Below are positions 8,001 to 15,044 of a DNA stretch of 40,068 nucleotides, piece by piece (positions within the stretch are counted from its first letter, which is position 1; each line of letters starts with the position of its first letter). The stretch spans positions 1 through 40,068 of the forward strand of contig QZKR01000107.1 in NCBI GenBank assembly GCA_003598065.1, read 5' to 3'. The notes under the pieces are model-generated. The model was not told where the DNA came from, ran no database searches, and saw only the letters and a program-made list of their open reading frames with translations. Both the position numbers and the translations under genes were made by a program. The DNA is from Myxococcales bacterium. Its GTDB lineage: Bacteria; Myxococcota_A; SURF-8.

Positions 8001-9268
8001 TCGACGTCTACTTCTACAACGGCTCGACATGGAACAGCCTTGTCAAGCCGGTGACCTCGGCCTTTTCGCGCATCTTCGGCATCAAGAGTTCCAACGACGT
8101 CTACACGCTCTCCCAGTATTTCGTCTACCATTACAACGGCACAATCTGGGACACCCCGATCAATGTCGGAACCGAACTCACCCAACCGCTCGATATCTGG
8201 GGCACGGCGGCAAACAACCTCTACGTCGTCGGCAAAGATCTTGCCGGATTTGACGGCGTCGCCTACCGCTACAACGGCACGATCTGGTCGCCGCTGACGA
8301 TCGAGCCGACCAGCGAAATCACGCACCGCGTCCTCGGTTCGTCGGCGACGCAGATTTTCGTCGCCTCCGAAACCGGCTGGCTCTGGAAAGGCTCGGGCGC
8401 TTCGTTCAGCGCGCTCACCGAAAAGGTCGTCGCCGAACCGTTCGAATGGACGGCGACCGTGGCCGGAACGGAGGCGTGGGCCGGCGGGGCTGACGGCCTG
8501 CTGTGGCGCAACACCGGCAGCGTCTGGGAAGAGGTCACGCCGAACCCGGCGTTGCTCCTGCCCGGAACGACGCATTACAAAGCCGCCTGGGGCGACGTGA
8601 CGGGCGTGCTGCATCTCGCCACCGATCAGAATACGATGGCGCGCTACGACACCGCCGACCAGTCGTGGTCCAAGATCGACGCGCCTTTCGACGTCGATAC
8701 CATCGTCGCCATGGGCAAAGACGAGGTCTATACCGGGCCGACGGGGCATGTCTGGAACGGCGCGACGTTCGATCCTCTCGCCTGGGGCGCGGGCACGTCG
8801 GCGCGGACCCTGGAGGAGTTGTGGGCGGCCGACGACGGGACCGTCTTCGGCGTCGGGCCGGACGGCGTACTGAAGCTCAACGGCAGCACGCTTGGGTTGG
8901 AATTCGACGTCGGCGGAGCGGGCCTGACGCAGATTGCCGGCGCAAGCGCGACGAAGGCCTATGCCGCCGGCAAGGTGGGCGGCTCGCTGCTCATCCTGCG
9001 TTACGGCGATCCGTCGTGGATCGACATCACCGGCGAGTTGCCGGCGGCGCTGGAACCGCTCGATCTGTACGCCAGCGGCAACCTGCTCTTTATGCTGGCC
9101 GAAGACGACGCCGGGGTTCAGGGACTCCATGTGTTCGACGGCTATCACTGGCAGCAACTCGAACAAGCGCCGGCGGCGGGCATGAAGGCTTTGTGGGGCT
9201 TTGACGAATACAGCCTCTACATCGTCGGCGAAGACGGCCTGATCCTCGAATTCCGCGCCCAGCCATAA
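5030..9268 (+). CDS. giant DGD-stalk lipoprotein with 28 beta-propeller-type repeats
   Basis: A 1412-residue predicted lipoprotein. The signal peptide ends PYAA-Cys27, followed by a Cys-rich module with six Cys and an acidic DGD stalk (about 70-125). By eye I count 14 repeats of a 'DIWG.....VYVVG..G.i..y.g..W' type from about 149 to 770. A second acidic DGD/E linker (about 770-822) and a Cys cluster (about 826-843) follow, then 14 more repeats to the C terminus. Fourteen is twice seven, which fits two seven-bladed propellers in each half. Each half opens with the same kind of header (CSPSRICWELPWP; CSSDCVCWSNPLP), which points to an internal duplication. A shorter acidic insert (TDGDEEEGLE) sits between repeats 10 and 11 of the first half. 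GTG 5030 is chosen over a TTG at 4988 because GGAGAAAGGA lies 7 bases upstream and the signal peptide begins there. No enzyme motif; a binding or adhesion role is inferred. Confidence 0.8.
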   Translation: MITASKLTLRIFLLALALAAIVPYAACVNSGIGGEGQGCNSNDLCKGDLVCCKQAPYNGACVAREDCRGSGSADGDQEFEFDRPEIETDGDQPDGDDDGDTDPTEDGDEDPEEIVEEDNPVSFPESYSGQVCSPSRICWELPWPTGYALRDIWASEEDSLWLAGDGGVRIRSDKEVFDGVQSRNVPDMNGISGADDGDVWAAGADANVWRWDGDQWSKATSPTFSNAVDDSIDFKAALADGVGNVYVLGEKGHLYRRFNDEWSRLGSTTNAITLNAIWGLPGVLYVIVADDGLTLFSTNQFSFAAPPSKPTQEDLYGVWGKDPAHIYAVGSNNAVLFYDGEKWWPFDLPAAPAEGGRAPGDPVKLHDVSGKGDEVYIVGEAGTMYELVEGENVQYKENADAPGFLKTHVWRLKETPTIDDLYGVEVTRLNEVFVIGKSGTLWATAQGYEWHIASRSTARIIDEDAGTITPQDVTALRGRFGNAYAGFADGQIFRLDLEEQEWSALGRLGPVDAPHAVNDVWVLDNTAFFFSNAIGASTNNGPVSSIADDATLNMTVEHVWGFGDGTIYAVGSRIIRFNGNTNFIEEVEGETFVSLDEPDTDGDEEEGLELPPIRNVYNWRGTWGSSLDDVWAVGDVGATAHRIPNPEAGPEYVWQTRRLDPDVDLLDVWGDEEDTIWFVGTKGSAWFYDGENFTKLNFPGVAEDVDFLRVWGTDPSHVFIVASTGDFWFASHQINFVKLDTGYKGWLAEIWGPDFNRVYMGGADGAILAAIEAFEDIPDDGADGDEEPDIDEQTDGDEDEEDLGDEEEIDEIDTEEIPDAPIDISCAAPQSGQSCSSDCVCWSNPLPLGGRINGFFATADNNVWAAGADGQLLHYDGSEWSVHLWGGPDYLDVAERTEDEIYLLTLTSIYRWNPLIPLLSEDLHTATAEYKDMDVDSAGNLYVLQANNDATTTVHKRSDADWSLIADQEDTNGFTTGIYAKDPTHIYVCGFDVYFYNGSTWNSLVKPVTSAFSRIFGIKSSNDVYTLSQYFVYHYNGTIWDTPINVGTELTQPLDIWGTAANNLYVVGKDLAGFDGVAYRYNGTIWSPLTIEPTSEITHRVLGSSATQIFVASETGWLWKGSGASFSALTEKVVAEPFEWTATVAGTEAWAGGADGLLWRNTGSVWEEVTPNPALLLPGTTHYKAAWGDVTGVLHLATDQNTMARYDTADQSWSKIDAPFDVDTIVAMGKDEVYTGPTGHVWNGATFDPLAWGAGTSARTLEELWAADDGTVFGVGPDGVLKLNGSTLGLEFDVGGAGLTQIAGASATKAYAAGKVGGSLLILRYGDPSWIDITGELPAALEPLDLYASGNLLFMLAEDDAGVQGLHVFDGYHWQQLEQAPAAGMKALWGFDEYSLYIVGEDGLILEFRAQP

Positions 9269-9290
9269 TTCCGCCTTTGTCGTAAAGAGT

Positions 9291-9328
9291 GAAGCCGCGC
9301 GGCCTTTGCGTCGCGCGGCTTCTTTTTT
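9291..9328 (+). terminator. strong intrinsic terminator after the propeller lipoprotein
   Basis: A perfect 11-bp stem, GAAGCCGCGCG (9291-9301) with CGCGCGGCTTC (9312-9322), around a 10-base loop and directly followed by TTTTTT (9323-9328). It ends the 3867-9268 unit. Confidence 0.92.
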
Positions 9329-9341
9329 CTCCAACGGCGGC

Positions 9342-9371
9342 TTGGCAGGGAGCCAGTCCTTGTGCTAGGTT
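9342..9371 (+). promoter_or_regulatory. candidate promoter of the lipase-subtilase pair
   Basis: TTGGCA (9342-9347, 5 of 6), an 18-base spacer, TAGGTT (9366-9371, 3 of 6). It lies just after the upstream terminator and about 84 bases before the ATG at 9455. Confidence 0.45.
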
Positions 9372-9406
9372 CATCCACTATGGAGCACAGGGTTGTTTTC
9401 ACGTTT

Positions 9407-9430
9407 CGTCGTTTCGTCGGGTAAACGACG
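9407..9430 (+). promoter_or_regulatory. hairpin in the 5' leader of the lipase gene
   Basis: A perfect 8-bp inverted repeat, CGTCGTTT (9407-9414) and AAACGACG (9423-9430), around an 8-base loop. It lies inside the predicted leader and 10 bases before the ribosome site GGAGGA (9441-9446). No T-run follows, so it is not a terminator. It could stabilise the message or act as an operator; the role is unknown. Confidence 0.4.
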
Positions 9431-9454
9431 CTCATCTTCCGGAGGAAACAGGCG

Positions 9455-11656
9455 ATGACGTATGCGGTCCGGGCGCTTGCGCGGCTGGCGGGAGCATTGA
9501 TCGTTGTGGCGTTTTTGTCGTGCTGCGCTTTTCAGATGGAACCCGACGTCGGCCTGGTGGATGGCGCACTGGTCGGCGACGGCGACAGCGATTCCGCTGA
9601 CATGGAAGAAGAAACGCCGGCCACGGACGGCGACGCAGAAACCGATCAGGGTCTTCCCGATGTCGGCGTTTCCGAAATGCGCGCCGAATACGACTTCGCC
9701 GCCGGCCGCTTCACGGCGGAGAACTACACGCGCGTTCCCTTCCCCTACAATTATTTTACGGTCGCCGACGCGACGAAGTTAAACGGCATTCGTTTGAATC
9801 TGAAGCATCCCGAAAATCGCACGCAGGATTATTTCAACACCAACACCATCGACAGCGGCCTGATTGTCGTCAGCGAGCGTTACATCGACCATATGAACAC
9901 GCTCGACGGCTTCGCTTCCTTCGGTTTTGTTTTGGTCGAGATGCGCCCCGACGTCGATCCGGCGGGCCTTCCCGCCACGCCCGAGGAGTCGGTGACCGAT
10001 GGCAGCCTGGTGTGGCTGTTGAACGTCGATTCCGGCAGTCCCTCCTTCGGCGCGCGGGCGCCGATTTTCGTCGAATCGCGCGAAGCCAAGGCGCTGGATT
10101 CCGCCGACGGGACGCCCGGCGAGCACCGCTTCAATTACCTGCGCATCCGGCCCGTCCGGCCGCTCGACGGGCAAACGACCTACGCCATCGTTTTGCGCAA
10201 AGGGCTCATGACGAAAGACGGCGCGCCGCTCGGCGTCTCGGCGGATTTCGCGCGCGTCTCCGGTCTCTGGCCGCTCGATGAGGCGGCGGACGATTACGCC
10301 ATCCTCGCCGCGGAACGCGAGCGGCTCGCTCCGCTGTTCGCCACGCTGAAGGAAAGTTTCGATCTTGACGCCGAAGACCTGCTCGTGGCGGTCGATTTCA
10401 CCGTTCAAAGCACGACCAGCGATCTGGAGACTATCACCCGCGAATACCAGGCTGGAAATCTGATCGAACCCGAAGTCAATCTCGATTCGAGCGATCCTCC
10501 GGACGGCGAAGTGGATATTTACACTTACAGCACCTATCCCGACCGCTTTCCGGGCATCCCATCGTCGTTGAACAACCCGCTCGTGGGAGGCATCATCCAC
10601 GGCGTGTACAAAGCCGCCGATTGGCGTTTGTCCACGCGGCCGACCGAGGAGCAGGGCGGCGACAGCTACCGTCTGTCGATGCCGCACGACGACGAGGGCA
10701 ACCCCGTTGTCCAGGGGACGCTCGATGTTCCGTTTCTGCTCATCCTTCCGACGAGCGATCACCCGCAGCCCTTCCCCGTCGTGGTCATCCAGCATGGCAT
10801 CGGCAACCAGAAGGAAGGGGAGATCGGCCTGGCGCCGCTCTTTTTGGAACAGGGCTGGGCCGTGCTCGCGCCGGATTTCGTCTATCATGGGGAGCGTAGC
10901 GGCTTCGGCTATCCGCCGCTCACCTTCATCAACATCACCTACCCCCTCGCCGCGCAGGCAAGTTTCAAGCAGGCGGCGGCCGATCATGTGCAGCTCTTCC
11001 GTTTGCTTGGCTCATGGTCCCTGGATGTTTTCCCCTCCGGCGGCGACGGTGCGCCCGATCTGGACGGTTCGCGCTGCGCCTACCTGGGAATTTCGCTCGG
11101 CGGAATCGTCGGCTCGATCACGGCGGGCCTCGCTCCGGAAGCGCTGGGGTTCGTGCTCAACGTCGGCGGCGCGGGGCTGATCGATTTCGTCGCCGACTTC
11201 CTCGAACAATACGGCATCACCCTGGTCTTCCCGGACTATTACATGCAGCAGTTCGCCACCGTCGCGCAAACCGCTCTGGAACAGGGCGACGGCGTCAACT
11301 TCACGCGTTTTTACACCGCGCCGCTCGGCGAGAACTACGCGCCTCGCGCCGTGCTTTTGCAAGAGGCGATTCCCGACGATACGGTGCCGAACACGGTGTC
11401 GGAAAATCTGGCGCGCTCGGCTTCCCTGCCCCATCTGCCGCCGATCGCGCACGATGTTTACGGCTCGCCGCCGGCCGCATCGCCGGTATTGCGCTTCGGT
11501 TTCAGCCAGTTCTCGCCCGGCGATCACAACATGATCGGCAGCGGCAATCCCGACCTGCGCGCCGAGAAGGAGCGCATGCACCGCCAGATCGTCCATTTCT
11601 TCGATTCGTTGTTCACCACGGGGGAAGGCGAGATTATCGACGGCACGGAAAAATAA
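9455..11656 (+). CDS. DGD-stalk lipoprotein, VolA-like lipase/esterase of the alpha/beta-hydrolase fold
   Basis: A 733-residue predicted lipoprotein. The signal peptide ends FLS-Cys23-Cys24 (either could be lipidated), followed by an acidic stalk with DGD units (about 35-70). The N-terminal half (about 85-300) starts RVPFPYNYFTVADAT and includes RPVRPLDGQTTYAIVL, as in the 'virulence factor lipase N-terminal' and Ig-like parts of VolA-type surface lipases. The hydrolase domain has an oxyanion segment HGIGNQ (H447), the nucleophile elbow GISLGG (S547), a likely acid D641 or D642 (IPDDTVPN) and H691 in GDHNM. Together these form a plausible Ser-Asp-His triad. It probably cleaves lipids or other esters at the outer surface; the substrate is unknown. 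ATG 9455 is preceded by GGAGGA. The subtilase gene follows after 27 bases, so the two are probably co-transcribed. Confidence 0.8.
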   Translation: MTYAVRALARLAGALIVVAFLSCCAFQMEPDVGLVDGALVGDGDSDSADMEEETPATDGDAETDQGLPDVGVSEMRAEYDFAAGRFTAENYTRVPFPYNYFTVADATKLNGIRLNLKHPENRTQDYFNTNTIDSGLIVVSERYIDHMNTLDGFASFGFVLVEMRPDVDPAGLPATPEESVTDGSLVWLLNVDSGSPSFGARAPIFVESREAKALDSADGTPGEHRFNYLRIRPVRPLDGQTTYAIVLRKGLMTKDGAPLGVSADFARVSGLWPLDEAADDYAILAAERERLAPLFATLKESFDLDAEDLLVAVDFTVQSTTSDLETITREYQAGNLIEPEVNLDSSDPPDGEVDIYTYSTYPDRFPGIPSSLNNPLVGGIIHGVYKAADWRLSTRPTEEQGGDSYRLSMPHDDEGNPVVQGTLDVPFLLILPTSDHPQPFPVVVIQHGIGNQKEGEIGLAPLFLEQGWAVLAPDFVYHGERSGFGYPPLTFINITYPLAAQASFKQAAADHVQLFRLLGSWSLDVFPSGGDGAPDLDGSRCAYLGISLGGIVGSITAGLAPEALGFVLNVGGAGLIDFVADFLEQYGITLVFPDYYMQQFATVAQTALEQGDGVNFTRFYTAPLGENYAPRAVLLQEAIPDDTVPNTVSENLARSASLPHLPPIAHDVYGSPPAASPVLRFGFSQFSPGDHNMIGSGNPDLRAEKERMHRQIVHFFDSLFTTGEGEIIDGTEK

Positions 11657-11683
11657 CCTCGTGCCGCCCTATAGGAGTTCACC

Positions 11684-14332
11684 ATGCAGCGGTTTCATCG
11701 CCGACCTCTTCGCGACTCTCACATCCTCCGCCTGCTGCTGGCGTTCTTAGCGGTTTTTCTCGTTTCCGCCTTCCCTTTCGTTGCGGAATCAAGCGGCAAG
11801 GGTTCAGAAAGCAATCTTCGTCCTGGCGTCGCCCCTGAGATCTGGCGGAACTTCATGACGCAGCCTCGGCAAACGGTGATCGTCGAATTGCGTGAAACAC
11901 CCCTGCCGCGCTCCGTTCCCCTTGCCCTACGACAAAGCGCTTGGGCCCAGATCAAAGCCGGGATCGTGCAATCCCTTCCAGGCGGCGCACGCGCACTGAA
12001 ACATCTCTATCCGCGTTTCCCGCTGGTCGCCTTGGATCTCGACTCTGCCGGCGTGGCCGCGCTGGCTTTGCGTCCGGACCTGCGCGCTATTTACCCAGAT
12101 CGTCTGCGCCACCCGCTCGTCGAAAGCTCGACGCCGTTCATCGGCGCGGACCATCTGCACGCCGAAGGATACGGCGGCGCGGGAACGGCGGTGGCCGTGC
12201 TCGATTCACCCGTCCGCTACGGCAACGGCGCATTCGGCGATTGTCCTTCGCCCGGCGCGCCGGGTTGCAAAGTGGCCGTTTGGGAAAACTTCGCCGACCA
12301 GGACCCGCTGGAGGTGATGGAAGGCAACGCCCACGGCACCAACGTGGCCGGCATCGTGCTCGGCATGGCCCCGGAAACGACGATCCTTTCCCTCAACGTC
12401 TTCATGTGGATCGAGGTCGAGGGAGGCTGGCGCGCCTTCGACACCGACATTATCGCGGCGATGGACTGGGTCGCCGCGCATGCCTCGGAATACTCGATCG
12501 TCGCCATCAACATGTCGCTCGGCAGCGAGCGCGAGGACCCTGCCCCCTGCAACGGCGAATCTTTCTATGCCGCGATCGAAACGCTTTACGACGACTATAG
12601 CATCGTCTCCGCCGTGGCGGCGGGCAACGAGGCGCAGTACAACTCGCTTGGCTCGCCGGCCTGCGTATCGCTGGCCACATCCGTCGGCGCGCAGTACGAC
12701 TCCGACCTTTCGGCGACGTTCTCCTATTCCTGCATCGACTTCATCCCCGTGCTGGGCAAGATTTCCTGCTTTTCCAATCTGAACGGCGCGCTTGATCTCG
12801 TCGCTCCGGGTCTGGCCGTCACGGCTGGAGGCATCGAAGACTACAGCGGCACCTCGATGGCGGCGCCGCACGTCGCCGGAACCGTGGCGCTGATGCAATC
12901 GTATTGGGCGCAGACGGAAGGCGCGTTCAAATCCGCTTTCTGGGCCGACCGTTACTTGCAGATCTACGCCGTGCCGCTGCCGCACGCGGGCGTCGTTTAC
13001 AACCAGATGAACCTCGATTTCGACCGCGCGCCCGATGTTGAGGCCGGCTACGCCTTTCCCGCCTTCCCACGCGAGGACGAGGCCGCCGCCATCCCGGCGG
13101 CGCTCGACGGATTGGAATTCACCCTCGATGTTCCGGACGCCGGCGCGATCGGCGGCGTTTACCTTCATCTGGAAATCGTGCATCCGGAGCCTTCGGCCGT
13201 GACCCTAAGGCTGGCGCGGCCGGATGGGCAATCGGCGGATGTGACGCTCCCGGAAGGACCGACGAACTTCAACACCGTTCTGGGCCGCAACTACGCCGCC
13301 GGCGCGTTCGCACCGCTGGCCGGCGACGAACGACAAGGAACGTGGCGCCTTTCGCTCTCCGACGGCGATGGAGGGCGCGGCTACTTCCTGAGCGCCGTGC
13401 TCTGGCTCGCGCCGGCCGACTGCGCGGCCGACTGCGAAGCCGCCGAGTGCGGGGACGATCGCTGCGGCGGGCGTTGCGGCGATTGCCCGGAAGGATGGAT
13501 TTGCACCGGGAAGCATGAATGTCTGGCGCAGGGCGAATTCTGCAAGGGCGACACCTGCGCCAGCGCGGCGGAAATTCCCGTTCCCTTCGCCGGCACGATC
13601 GTCGGCAACAGCCTGGAATGCGCCGATTTCTTCAAAGGCTCCTGCGGCGGTATCTTCGCTCCCGACAAAACCTACACCTTCGAACTGCCTCAACCCGGCA
13701 GGATGAGCGCCGAAGCGGCGGACGTAAACGCTGTCCTCTATTTGAAAGCCGCAAGCTGCGAAGGAAAGGAATTGGCTTGCGAGAAACGCCTTGGCGGCGA
13801 GAACGCCAAAATCGGCATGGAGCTTGAGGCGGGACGCTACTATCTCACCGTGGAGAACTACGACGCCGGCGAGTTTGGCCTGGCCGTCGATCTGTGCGCG
13901 CCGGATTGCGAAGGCAAGGCCTGCGGCGACGACGGCTGCGGCGGAAGCTGCGGCGAGTGCCCCGAATTGACGACCTGCAACGACGGCGGCGAATGCGTTT
14001 GCTCCTTCGCCATCTGTGAGGCTGCCTGCTGCGCCGAAGGCGAAATCTGCTACGAGGATGCCTGCTGTGCGCCGGACTGCGACGGCAAAACCTGCGGCGA
14101 CGACGGCTGCGGCGGAAGCTGCGGCGAATGCGAAACCGATGAATCGTGCATCGAAGGAACCTGTCAAAGCTCGAACGATGAGACGGACGGAGACCAACCA
14201 GCAGGCGACGACGACAGCGGAAGCGGCGGCGGCTGCCGTCATGCCGGCTCGCACGCATCGGGGCTGTTGGTTGTTTTGTTCCTGATCGCGTCGGGGCGCA
14301 GATTTCCGAAGCGCCGGTCAAACCTCATTTAG
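11684..14332 (+). CDS. subtilisin-like protease with P-domain, Cys modules and a MYXO-CTERM-like tail
   Basis: An 882-residue secreted S8 protease. It has a signal peptide (about 1-36) and an I9-like propeptide (about 60-140). The catalytic residues are visible: D174 (AVLDSPVRYG), H217 (NAHGTNVAGIV), N315 (AAGNEA) and S391 (GTSMAAPHVAGT). A P/proprotein-convertase-like sandwich (about 470-575) includes QGTWRLSLSDGDGG. Three CGDDGCGG/CGDDRCGG Cys modules (about 577, 739 and 795) surround a beta-sandwich with YYLTVENYDAGEFGLAV, like a bacterial pre-peptidase C-terminal domain. The tail has an acidic DGD segment, then SGSGGG-C851, a hydrophobic helix (about 856-873) and RRFPKRR. This is the layout of MYXO-CTERM sorting signals, in which the Gly-Cys site is processed by myxosortase. 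AGGAG (11673-11677) precedes ATG 11684. It is translated from the lipase operon. Confidence 0.88.
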   Translation: MQRFHRRPLRDSHILRLLLAFLAVFLVSAFPFVAESSGKGSESNLRPGVAPEIWRNFMTQPRQTVIVELRETPLPRSVPLALRQSAWAQIKAGIVQSLPGGARALKHLYPRFPLVALDLDSAGVAALALRPDLRAIYPDRLRHPLVESSTPFIGADHLHAEGYGGAGTAVAVLDSPVRYGNGAFGDCPSPGAPGCKVAVWENFADQDPLEVMEGNAHGTNVAGIVLGMAPETTILSLNVFMWIEVEGGWRAFDTDIIAAMDWVAAHASEYSIVAINMSLGSEREDPAPCNGESFYAAIETLYDDYSIVSAVAAGNEAQYNSLGSPACVSLATSVGAQYDSDLSATFSYSCIDFIPVLGKISCFSNLNGALDLVAPGLAVTAGGIEDYSGTSMAAPHVAGTVALMQSYWAQTEGAFKSAFWADRYLQIYAVPLPHAGVVYNQMNLDFDRAPDVEAGYAFPAFPREDEAAAIPAALDGLEFTLDVPDAGAIGGVYLHLEIVHPEPSAVTLRLARPDGQSADVTLPEGPTNFNTVLGRNYAAGAFAPLAGDERQGTWRLSLSDGDGGRGYFLSAVLWLAPADCAADCEAAECGDDRCGGRCGDCPEGWICTGKHECLAQGEFCKGDTCASAAEIPVPFAGTIVGNSLECADFFKGSCGGIFAPDKTYTFELPQPGRMSAEAADVNAVLYLKAASCEGKELACEKRLGGENAKIGMELEAGRYYLTVENYDAGEFGLAVDLCAPDCEGKACGDDGCGGSCGECPELTTCNDGGECVCSFAICEAACCAEGEICYEDACCAPDCDGKTCGDDGCGGSCGECETDESCIEGTCQSSNDETDGDQPAGDDDSGSGGGCRHAGSHASGLLVVLFLIASGRRFPKRRSNLI

Positions 14333-14396
14333 CCGACATACGACATCGGCGGCTTCGCGGCCGCTCGGCCCTTTCCTTCGCTGACGAACCGCCGCC

Positions 14397-14858
14397 CTAC
14401 CCTTTCAATTCCGACGTGCAGTGAGGACAACGCGTCGCCTTGATCGGCACCTGCGAAATGCAGTAGGGGCATTCTTTCGTCGCCGGCGCGGCGGCTGGCG
14501 CGGGGGCCGGCTCCTCCGCCATCTTGCGCAGATGGTTGATAAGCTTCACCAACTGAAAGATGACGAAGGCGACGATGACGAAATCGAGCATCGTATTGAG
14601 AAACACGCCGTACTTGATGACCGGCGCGCCGGCGGCGGCGGCCTCGGCCAGCGTGTTGTACTCGCCGCCCGACAGGTTGACGAAGAGATTCGAAAAATCC
14701 ATCTTGCCGAGCAGCAGTCCGATCGGCGGCATCAGCAGATCATTGGTGAGCGAACTGACGATCTTGCCGAAAGCCGCGCCGATGATCACGCCGACGGCCA
14801 TGTCCACGACATTGCCACGTATGGCGAAATCTCTGAACTCCTTCAGAACTTTACGCAT
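14397..14858 (-). CDS. mscL: large-conductance mechanosensitive channel MscL
   Basis: A 153-residue inner-membrane channel that opens under membrane tension to release solutes during hypo-osmotic shock. The N terminus ([25 protein letters not shown]) is the family signature. TM1 is about 15-38 and TM2 about 80-105. The C terminus carries a zinc-ribbon-like CPYC/CPHC pair (C130, C133, C144, C147), which many MscL of this length have but the short E. coli form lacks. GGGAGGG lies just before ATG 14858. The gene converges on the subtilase gene and diverges from the MATE gene. Confidence 0.96.
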   Translation of the reverse strand: MRKVLKEFRDFAIRGNVVDMAVGVIIGAAFGKIVSSLTNDLLMPPIGLLLGKMDFSNLFVNLSGGEYNTLAEAAAAGAPVIKYGVFLNTMLDFVIVAFVIFQLVKLINHLRKMAEEPAPAPAAAPATKECPYCISQVPIKATRCPHCTSELKG

Positions 14859-14981
14859 GGGACCCTCCCTCGTTTGTAACGGCTACGCTGATTTTACCTT
14901 TTGGCTGTCGAAGCTGGGAGATTTTTTCTCATGCGCCAAACGTAGATGAACTGAATCGCTGAACAAAGCCCGTTCCCACGC

Positions 14982-15010
14982 TGGACTTTTTCGCCATCGC
15001 CGGCTAAAGT
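14982..15010 (+). promoter_or_regulatory. candidate promoter of the MATE gene
   Basis: TGGACT (14982-14987), a 17-base spacer, TAAAGT (15005-15010); each box matches 4 of 6. The leader to ATG 15045 would be about 28 bases. Confidence 0.4.
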
Positions 15011-15044
15011 AAGCGCCTTTTTGTGCGTCGCTGGAGAATGCAGG

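Noticed and set aside
7745..9334. 529-codon minus-strand ORF
   Set aside because: It is antisense to the second propeller half and runs through the strong terminator hairpin at 9291-9328.
9779..10987. 402-codon minus-strand ORF
   Set aside because: It is antisense to the lipase gene, whose catalytic motifs are intact.
12206..14254. Two long minus-strand ORFs (325 and 349 codons)
   Set aside because: They are shadows of the subtilase gene. The Ala/Val-rich translation of the second is the complement of the Cys/Gly codons.
14333..14396. Possible bidirectional terminator between the subtilase and mscL genes
   Set aside because: Only 5-bp stems (GCGGC/GCCGC, GCCGA/TCGGC) without a clean T-run on either strand.
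14859..15044. Riboswitch or leader RNA upstream of the MATE gene
   Set aside because: The leader predicted from the promoter candidate is only about 28 bases, and no conserved aptamer-like structure is visible.
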